From Paenibacillus sp. Soil522 (GTDB lineage: Bacteria; Bacillota; Bacilli; Paenibacillales; Paenibacillaceae): a stretch of DNA of 64,000 nt. The notes beneath the pieces are model-generated. The model was not told the DNA's origin. It worked only from the letters and a program-made list of their open reading frames with translations, and made no database searches. Positions 58,971-64,000 of this stretch are shown one piece after another. The stretch is taken from NCBI RefSeq assembly GCF_001428245.1, contig NZ_LMRV01000066.1, forward strand, positions 1 to 64,000. The letters are read 5' to 3'. Within the stretch, counting starts at the first letter, position 1. Each line of letters starts with the position of its first letter. A program made the position numbers and the translations under genes.

Positions 58971-59324
58971 AAAATAAAGCCTCATCCCTATGAGAAGGGA
59001 CGAGGCTTAGTCGCGTTACCACCCTTGTTCCGCATATGCTTCTAAACCATCCAGAAACATGTGGATGAAAGCCATCAGCTCGATTGAACTGCGCTTCATG
59101 CGGCACCTTAGTCGCGAACGATCGTTCGCGTTCCCTGTAACGGGGGACAGCCGTCAGCACTTATTGCCGCTCTCGCAGGTTCGGCGCCGCTTCTCAGAGA
59201 GGATATTCCGCAATGGCTCACTCACCGGGCTTTCAGCTGCCGCCGGCTCTCTGAGGAATGAACCTAGAACGTACTCGTTCTCATCAACGAAGTTTAGATC
59301 ATCAATTAATTACTATTAGTTATA
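58971..59324 (-). promoter_or_regulatory. Isoleucine T-box leader with promoter and terminator
   Basis: On the minus strand: promoter TTGACA (59343-59348), 18 bp, TATAAC (59319-59324); stem I with GAAC-GAGTACGTTC, the CCTCAGAGAG distal region and specifier ATC (59202-59204, in GAATATCC); a CGCGAACG/CGTTCGCG stem (59113-59130); T-box AGGGTGGTAACGCG (59012-59025); and the terminator hairpin 58979-59006 with a T-rich tail. Uncharged tRNA-Ile binding to specifier and T-box allows ileS read-through. Confidence 0.92.
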
Positions 59325-59375
59325 GCGTAATAACAGGCTAAATGTCAAATGTCAATGCGCCTATTTATCAAAAGA

Positions 59376-59873
59376 CTAGCCGCGCGTCAATTCATGCTCG
59401 GATTGTCTTACCTTCGGCTCCAGCGTATCCCAGCCATCGACGGTGAGCAGCTCAAGCTGAGCTTCTACAAGCGTACGGAAACGGGCACGGTAGACTGAAG
59501 CTTGCTTCTTAAGCTCTTCGACCTCAAGAGAAACCTTGCGAGATTTTGCGAGCGAATCATTAATGATGCGATCGGCGTTTTTCTCCGATTCCTTAATGAT
59601 CAGCTGAGCTTCCTTCTTCGCATTGCTTCTTACCTCGTCCGCAGCTTCCTGCGCTACAATAATCGTTTTGCTAAGCGTTTCTTCGATATTAGTAAAATGA
59701 TTCAATCTTTCCTGTAAGCCAAGAATCTGATTTTGCAGCTCTTTATTTTCACGAATGAGCGATTCATAGTCTTTGATGACCTGATCAAGAAATTCGTTGA
59801 CTTCATCCTCATCATAGCCACGTAATCTCCGGCCAAACTCTTTGTTATGTATGTCCAATGGCGATAACGGCAT
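59376..59873 (-). CDS. divIVA: Cell-division protein DivIVA
   Basis: A 165-aa coiled-coil protein that marks negatively curved membrane at poles and septa. The conserved N-terminus MPLSPLDIHNKEFGRRLRGY DEDEVNEFLDQ (membrane-binding region) is followed by long coiled coils (NKELQNQILGLQERLNHFTN, EEVRSNAKKEAQLIIKESEK). AGGAGG precedes the start. Last gene of the ylm cluster and 50-odd bases upstream of the ileS T-box promoter, the same order as in Bacillus subtilis. Confidence 0.95.
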   Translation of the reverse strand: MPLSPLDIHNKEFGRRLRGYDEDEVNEFLDQVIKDYESLIRENKELQNQILGLQERLNHFTNIEETLSKTIIVAQEAADEVRSNAKKEAQLIIKESEKNADRIINDSLAKSRKVSLEVEELKKQASVYRARFRTLVEAQLELLTVDGWDTLEPKVRQSEHELTRG

Positions 59874-59969
59874 TGGCGCACCTCCTCATCGTATTTGTGG
59901 CTCTGGCAACCGGATTACATTATTTGATGTGAACACTTTCGACAACCGCAGGTAAATTCCTGCAATCGT

Positions 59970-60752
59970 TTAAATAAATTTGCCAATCTTGACGCGGATT
60001 CTGCCTTTTTTTGTCATACCATCGACCTCTAGCACTTTAAAACGGCCAAGACCCTTGATGGAGACAACATCACCCTCCCGGAGCTGCTCGGAAGGATCCT
60101 CCTCCGATTTCCAGTTCACTCTGCACCTTCCAGCTCGAATCGGGTCAACGATTTTGGTTCTGCTAATCCGATAGGCATCGCTTGCAATCCCGTCGAGGCG
60201 CATGGAAGCGACCGACAAGTTCATTTCCTCAAGCTTCGGCACGACGGTCTGCAGTTCAGATAGAGGAATAACGTCCGTAAGAACATTAATTCGATGAACC
60301 TGTCTCAAATGTATATTTAAATAATCGGCAATTTCATCCATAACGATAATATGGCAAAAATGTTCATGTACATGTATGTCACCAATTCGGTCGCGCTTAA
60401 TTCCTAGTCCGAGCAAAGCGCCCAAAAAATCACCATGATCAAGCTCGAGCTGAGCTTGTCCAGGTCCACTTACCGCAAGCACTGAAATACCAACCGGCTC
60501 GTCGTCCAAGCTGCGGTAATCCGGACCAATAATGGCCCGCTTCCGTTCAGCCTGTTCATATCCGCCTTCCAAGTGAACGTTAACGTCTGGATTCCGATTG
60601 GCTAAAATCGTCAAAATTTGTGCTTGTCTAGGGTCTAAAAAATCGGTCCGCTTCAGCTCATGCTGCTGTGCGGACCGCTCTATCCATTCCTCCGCCCGAT
60701 CTACGAAAGCTTTCTCATCAGGGTGGAAATGATCATATATACCTTGTTTCAT
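59970..60752 (-). CDS. ylmH: S4-domain RNA-binding protein YlmH
   Basis: A 260-aa RNA-binding protein. The N-terminal two thirds are YlmH-specific (HFHPDEKAFVDRAEEWIERS, FLDPRQAQILTILANRNPDV); the C-terminal S4 domain (about 185-255; MRLDGIASDAYRISRTKIVD, LREGDVVSIKGLGRFKVLEV) binds RNA. YlmH has been linked to rescue of stalled ribosomes in Firmicutes. It lies between yggT and divIVA, 14 bases after the former. The ribosome site is AAAGGAA. Confidence 0.93.
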   Translation of the reverse strand: MKQGIYDHFHPDEKAFVDRAEEWIERSAQQHELKRTDFLDPRQAQILTILANRNPDVNVHLEGGYEQAERKRAIIGPDYRSLDDEPVGISVLAVSGPGQAQLELDHGDFLGALLGLGIKRDRIGDIHVHEHFCHIIVMDEIADYLNIHLRQVHRINVLTDVIPLSELQTVVPKLEEMNLSVASMRLDGIASDAYRISRTKIVDPIRAGRCRVNWKSEEDPSEQLREGDVVSIKGLGRFKVLEVDGMTKKGRIRVKIGKFI

Positions 60753-60766
60753 ACGATCTCATTCCT

Positions 60767-61036
60767 TTAATTAATAAAAAATCCGATAACCGCAATCAAG
60801 CCGTATGCTACAAATTGCAGCGCGAATACAGCAAGTATCGGAGATAGGTCAAGCATGCCTCCGATTGGCGGAATAAATTTTCTGAAAATCCCTAAGTATG
60901 GCTCTACCAGCTTCCCAAGAAAGACGCCAATAAAGCTTTCACGAGCATTGGGCAGCCAAGATAGCAGTACATAACCAATAATCATGAATGTGTAAATCTT
61001 TTGGACCAGCATCACAATGCCATAAATTTCATCCAT
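60767..61036 (-). CDS. ylmG: YggT-family membrane protein (YlmG)
   Basis: A small membrane protein of 89 aa with two helices (LVQKIYTFMIIGYVLLSWLP and LSPILAVFALQFVAYGLIAV). The loop ESFIGVFLGKLVEPYLGIFRKFIPPIGGML is the YggT signature. YlmG proteins are associated with division-site or osmotic functions. It follows sepF by ten bases and precedes ylmH, the conserved order of the cluster. Confidence 0.92.
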   Translation of the reverse strand: MDEIYGIVMLVQKIYTFMIIGYVLLSWLPNARESFIGVFLGKLVEPYLGIFRKFIPPIGGMLDLSPILAVFALQFVAYGLIAVIGFFIN

Positions 61037-61046
61037 TAACCCAAGG

Positions 61047-61502
61047 TCACCTCATTTTGTTGTAGTCGTTCTCCTCCGCCAGCATTTCCGTTATAGCGCC
61101 TTGAATTTCAACTGAATCCGGCGTACAAAGAAAAATATTTGGACCAAGCTTAGAGATGCTCCCATTTAAAGCGTACACTGTACCGCTTAGGAAATCAACA
61201 ATACGAACTGCAAGATCGTTGCGGACGCGTTGCAAATTAACGATGACGGCGCGGCGCGAACGCAAATGGTCGGCAATTTCTTGCGCTTCATCATAAGAAC
61301 GTGGCTCACTAAGCACAACACGGACATTTTTCTGCGAGTGCGAGTGAATGCTGACGACATTATTGCTCTTTGTGTTTTTACGTGCCTCAAAGGGAGAGGT
61401 TTCAGCTTCTTGTTCTTCTTGATGTACTACACGTTCCTTCTCCACAACTTCTTCTTCATCCTGCAAGCCAAGAAAGCTCATAAAGCGGTTCATGACACTC
61501 AT
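61047..61502 (-). CDS. sepF: Septum protein SepF
   Basis: A 151-aa cytosolic division protein that binds FtsZ and membrane. An N-terminal amphipathic helix (MSVMNRFMSFLGLQ) is followed by an acidic linker (EEEVVEKERVVHQEEQEAET) and the core DUF552 domain: RSYDEAQEIADHLRSRRAVI, VNLQRVRNDLAVRIVDFLSG and PNIFLCTPDSVEIQG. The ATG 61502 has GAGGAGG nine bases upstream, which also encodes the end of ylmE. Confidence 0.95.
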   Translation of the reverse strand: MSVMNRFMSFLGLQDEEEVVEKERVVHQEEQEAETSPFEARKNTKSNNVVSIHSHSQKNVRVVLSEPRSYDEAQEIADHLRSRRAVIVNLQRVRNDLAVRIVDFLSGTVYALNGSISKLGPNIFLCTPDSVEIQGAITEMLAEENDYNKMR

Positions 61503-61505
61503 CCA

Positions 61506-62225
61506 TTATTCCTCCTCTTTCCCTACTAATATCGTACCAAGGCGAATCCATGTCGCTCCTTCTTCGATCGCTACGTCAAAATCATTCGACATGCCCATAG
61601 ATAAATGGGTGATGGTGTGTGGATGTGCAGGGCGCTGCTGCAATTCATCGCGCAGCTCGCGCAAAGCTCTAAAGACCGTTCTTGTTTGCTCCGGTTCCGC
61701 TTCATACGGAGCCATTGTCATTAAGCCGATTGGCTTTATCGACGTGAACCGCTTAAGCTGCTCCACAAATGGAAATAGCTGCTCCGGTTCAAGGCCTTGC
61801 TTGGAATCTTCTCCAGAGACGTTAACTTGAATGAAGCAAGGAACAACAATGCCAAGCTGAGAAGCCCGCTTATCAATTGCCTCGGCAAGCGACAGCCTGT
61901 CCAACGAATGCATGTATGTAAATTTCCCGATGACGTCCTTCACCTTATTCGTTTGCAACGAACCGATGAAATGCCAGATAGGCTGTTCGTCTGTTTCTTG
62001 AACAATGCTCCCGCTTATCGCTTCCCATTTCGCCTGCGCGACCTGCCAGCGGTTTTCACCAAGATGACGCAAGCCCTTCTCGAAGACAGCCTTGGTCGTG
62101 TCCAAAGATACATATTTAGTAACCGCGATGATTTGAATTTCATTCCTGCTGCGTCCTGAACGCTCGCAGGCGTTCTTAATTCTCTCTTCTACGAGCTGTA
62201 TTCGCTCCTCTAATGTAGATGCCAT
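61506..62225 (-). CDS. ylmE: YggS-family PLP homeostasis protein (YlmE)
   Basis: A 239-aa PLP-binding protein of the YggS/PROSC type. The cofactor lysine lies in IQIIAVTKYVSLDTT (about residue 36), with conserved HFIGSLQTNKVKDV and GLMTMAPYEAEPEQTR, SMGMSNDFDVAIEEGATWIR. It buffers cellular pyridoxal phosphate. Located between pgeF and sepF, as in Bacillus subtilis, with almost no spacer. Confidence 0.95.
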   Translation of the reverse strand: MASTLEERIQLVEERIKNACERSGRSRNEIQIIAVTKYVSLDTTKAVFEKGLRHLGENRWQVAQAKWEAISGSIVQETDEQPIWHFIGSLQTNKVKDVIGKFTYMHSLDRLSLAEAIDKRASQLGIVVPCFIQVNVSGEDSKQGLEPEQLFPFVEQLKRFTSIKPIGLMTMAPYEAEPEQTRTVFRALRELRDELQQRPAHPHTITHLSMGMSNDFDVAIEEGATWIRLGTILVGKEEE

Positions 62226-62228
62226 GCT

Positions 62229-63080
62229 TCACCTCTCCCGAATCCCGATCCAACTGGCCATCCGGCCGGTTAAGCCACCTTCTTTGCGATGGGAAAAAAA
62301 CAGATCCCGCCTGCATCCTGTGCAATACTCTGTTAATTCGATACGGATCGGCAAAATTCCTGCTTTTATCATAATCTGTCGGTTTATTTCTTTCAAGTCT
62401 AAGTTCGCTTTGCCGTTATCGGATAGCTTAAGCATCGGTTCAGCCGCTTCACCCTGTAAACCAAGCCCCGCCAAAAGCTGCTGTACTTGGTTTATTACCG
62501 GACCGTCAACCTCATAGCAGCAGCCGCCGATGGAGGGTCCTATCGCTGCGAGAAGCGCTTGAGGCTCCGATCCATAGGCGTTTATCATAGCCTGTATCGT
62601 TTCTGCGGCAATTTGCTGAACCGTTCCCTTCCAACCCGCATGCGCAAGCGCAATGGCGTCATGCTCAGGATCGTAGAAGTACAGCGGTACGCAATCGGCG
62701 TAAAAGGAAGCTAAAAGCACGCCAGGCACATCTGTCATAATCGCGTCACAGTCCTTCAATACATCTGTAAGTGAGGCTCTGCCCTTGCCTCTGTCAGTCT
62801 CCGTAACTTGATACACGCTGTTCCCGTGCACCTGCTCGGCGCAGGTCCATGCTTCAAAGGGCCAATCGACTGCATCTGCCAATAATCGCCGGTTCGCAAT
62901 AACCGATTCATCAAGATCGCCGACATGCAGTCCCATATTTAATGATGCCCAAGGGGCAGCGCTGACGCCGCCGTCCCGTCCAGTAAACCCAGACGTCAAC
63001 CGCTCATGCCGGGCATTCCATTCGGATAACAAAAAAAGCGAAGGTCCCTTCGCTGATTGTAAGTATTCAAAAGCTTCCAT
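62229..63080 (-). CDS. pgeF: Peptidoglycan editing factor / multicopper-oxidase-like (YlmD)
   Basis: A 283-aa protein of the PgeF/YfiH (laccase-domain) family. Metal-binding residues lie in CAEQVHGNSVYQV, FYADCVPLYFYDP and ALAHAGWKGTVQQI, with Cys-Cys in GPSIGGCCYEVDGP. In E. coli the protein removes L-serine-containing errors from peptidoglycan precursors, and homologues have purine nucleoside phosphorylase activity. ATG 63080 lies nine bases from AGAGG; ATG 63086 is too close. Three bases separate it from ylmE. Confidence 0.9.
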   Translation of the reverse strand: MEAFEYLQSAKGPSLFLLSEWNARHERLTSGFTGRDGGVSAAPWASLNMGLHVGDLDESVIANRRLLADAVDWPFEAWTCAEQVHGNSVYQVTETDRGKGRASLTDVLKDCDAIMTDVPGVLLASFYADCVPLYFYDPEHDAIALAHAGWKGTVQQIAAETIQAMINAYGSEPQALLAAIGPSIGGCCYEVDGPVINQVQQLLAGLGLQGEAAEPMLKLSDNGKANLDLKEINRQIMIKAGILPIRIELTEYCTGCRRDLFFSHRKEGGLTGRMASWIGIRER

Positions 63081-63149
63081 TTGCATTCACCTCTATTTAA
63101 AGGTTTGCGGAGCAAACCGGTCTCGCACGCATAGACACAGTTTACCGCG

Positions 63150-63431
63150 TTACGAGCGAGCGTGCAAATCATCTTCCTCTGGCCTCAGCTGCTTTGTATC
63201 ATCCAATCTAACAAGCACAACGTCCGCTCCGATCTTCACGATATTCCGCCAAGGAATAACAACCTCCGTACCGCCACCACCGAACATCCCCAAAAATTTA
63301 GTGAATTGCGGCACCACGATCGAATCAATGCGCCCCTGCCGTAGATCAAGCTCTAGATCGGTAATTTGACCTAGCTTTTTGCCGTCCACGATGTTAATAA
63401 CGTCCTTCGTCTGGAAATCAGATATTTTCAT
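63150..63431 (-). CDS. ylmC: PRC-barrel protein YlmC/YmxH
   Basis: A 93-aa PRC-barrel protein: MKISDFQTKDVINIVDGKKL GQITDLELDLRQGRIDS, IVVPQF and EVVIPWRNIVKIGADVVLV. The YlmC/YmxH family is conserved near sporulation and division genes. It begins the ylm cluster (ylmC-ylmD-ylmE-sepF-ylmG-ylmH-divIVA). In Bacillus subtilis sigG lies upstream; here a divergent TetR gene takes that place. Confidence 0.93.
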   Translation of the reverse strand: MKISDFQTKDVINIVDGKKLGQITDLELDLRQGRIDSIVVPQFTKFLGMFGGGGTEVVIPWRNIVKIGADVVLVRLDDTKQLRPEEDDLHARS

Positions 63432-63558
63432 TTCCGTTCACCACTTTTCAAGTAGAGTGATCGTCCGTTTGTCTCTCCTATAACTATATGAGCGATTCGC
63501 CCAAAATGTCCTTCTTATCGAAAAAACGAACCGCACAAATCGGAATGTGAAATGTTTA

Positions 63559-63626
63559 TGTACGCTTGCGTACAATACTTTCCAACTCCGTTCATCTATG
63601 CTATGATTTATGTACGGTAACGTACA
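63559..63626 (+). promoter_or_regulatory. Paired operators around a TetR-gene promoter
   Basis: TGTACGCTTGCGTACA (63559-63574) and TGTACGGTAACGTACA (63611-63626) are palindromes with the same arms (TGTACG/CGTACA) and a 4-nt spacer. Their centres are 52 bp apart, five helix turns. A -10 box TATGAT (63602-63607) lies between them with a weak -35. This layout suggests autorepression by the TetR-type protein encoded 40 bases downstream. Confidence 0.75.
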
Positions 63627-63665
63627 ATAAAATTCAAATTTCAAAAAGAGCTGCAAGGAGGTATC

Positions 63666-64000
63666 ATGCCAAAAATCGTCGCAACGGAGCTCGATTGGGT
63701 CAAGCTCGGTCTACAAATATTTGCTGAAGGAGGAGTCGATGCTCTAGTCGTCGAGCAGCTTGCCAAACAGCTCGGAAGCAGTAAAACCAGCTTTTACTGG
63801 TATTTCAAAAACCGTTCCTTGTTTGTAAATCGCATCATTGACTATTGGCACGAACAGACAACCGTCTCGATCATCACTCACATTCAGCAGCATCAAGCTG
63901 CGGAGCCAAAACAGAAGGTAAGGCAATTGCTTTCCGTCATGTTCAGTTCGAATGAAGGTAAAGATTTTATTTATCACCTGCGTAAATTAGGGACAGCCGA
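63666..64000 (+). CDS. TetR-family regulator (cut by window end)
   Basis: The first 111 codons of a gene that runs off the right edge. The N-terminal helix-turn-helix is clear: FAEGGVDALVVEQLAKQLGS followed by SKTSFYWYFKNRSLFVNRII, a TetR signature. The ATG at 63666 has AAGGAGG five to six bases upstream. Two TGTACG/CGTACA palindromes precede it. The target genes should lie beyond the window; the neighbour ylmC is divergent and more than 200 bases away. Confidence 0.88.
   Translation, partial: MPKIVATELDWVKLGLQIFAEGGVDALVVEQLAKQLGSSKTSFYWYFKNRSLFVNRIIDYWHEQTTVSIITHIQQHQAAEPKQKVRQLLSVMFSSNEGKDFIYHLRKLGTA

Overview
The window looks like chromosomal DNA from a low-to-mid GC Firmicute, most likely Paenibacillus or a close relative. 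The grounds are strong GGAGG ribosome sites, a PyrR-attenuated pyrimidine operon, an isoleucine T-box, DivIVA/SepF/YlmE-H cell-division genes, a Spo0E-like phosphatase, SLH-domain surface proteins, DapL-type lysine synthesis, and a transporter/AraC/glycosidase locus of the LplABC-YesN kind common in Paenibacillus. No insertion sequence, prophage module, CRISPR array or plasmid replicon was seen.

Layout. 0.1-7.2 kb is an efflux island: an RND pump, an ABC-2 exporter pair with its own TetR regulator and paired operators, and an MFS pump. 7.3-12.1 kb holds arginine decarboxylase and small conserved Bacillales proteins. 12.2-20 kb is an accessory stretch rich in very small genes (34-76 aa) and surface proteins: a Spo0E-like protein, a probable YjfB remnant, two paralogous 37-aa membrane proteins 4.6 kb apart, a Gln-rich coiled coil, a WGxxGxxG-tail protein, a GH18 enzyme, two SLH proteins, VanZ and tRNA-Val. 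Three of the surface-protein genes share a 19-bp upstream motif. After ung, 21-31 kb is a six-gene locus on the minus strand (membrane-anchored AraC regulator, solute-binding lipoprotein, two permeases, two intracellular carbohydrate-active proteins), probably for uptake and trimming of a pectin-like oligosaccharide.

31-35 kb has small genes, a tRNA-fMet/Ile2/Leu operon and a 20-bp direct repeat flanking a 0.75-kb segment. 35.2-42.3 kb is a tight five-gene ABC operon of unusual composition: two different MacB/LolD-type ATPases (one with an AbrB-like C-terminal domain), a lipoprotein membrane-fusion protein, an FtsX-like permease with a Gly/Ser linker, and a sugar-type solute-binding lipoprotein. 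I consider it the best candidate for an undescribed system here.

42.5-51.5 kb is the pyr operon pyrR-pyrB-pyrC-carA-carB-pyrF-pyrE, without pyrP, pyrK or pyrD. Then come dapL, an RluD-type pseudouridine synthase, lspA, a YteA-like zinc-finger protein, a DUF5665 protein, ileS behind a T-box, and the divIVA-ylmH-yggT-sepF-ylmE-pgeF-ylmC cluster. The window ends inside a second TetR gene whose promoter lies between two identical-architecture operators. Gene starts were chosen from ribosome-site spacing. Family names come from recalled signatures; no database search was possible.
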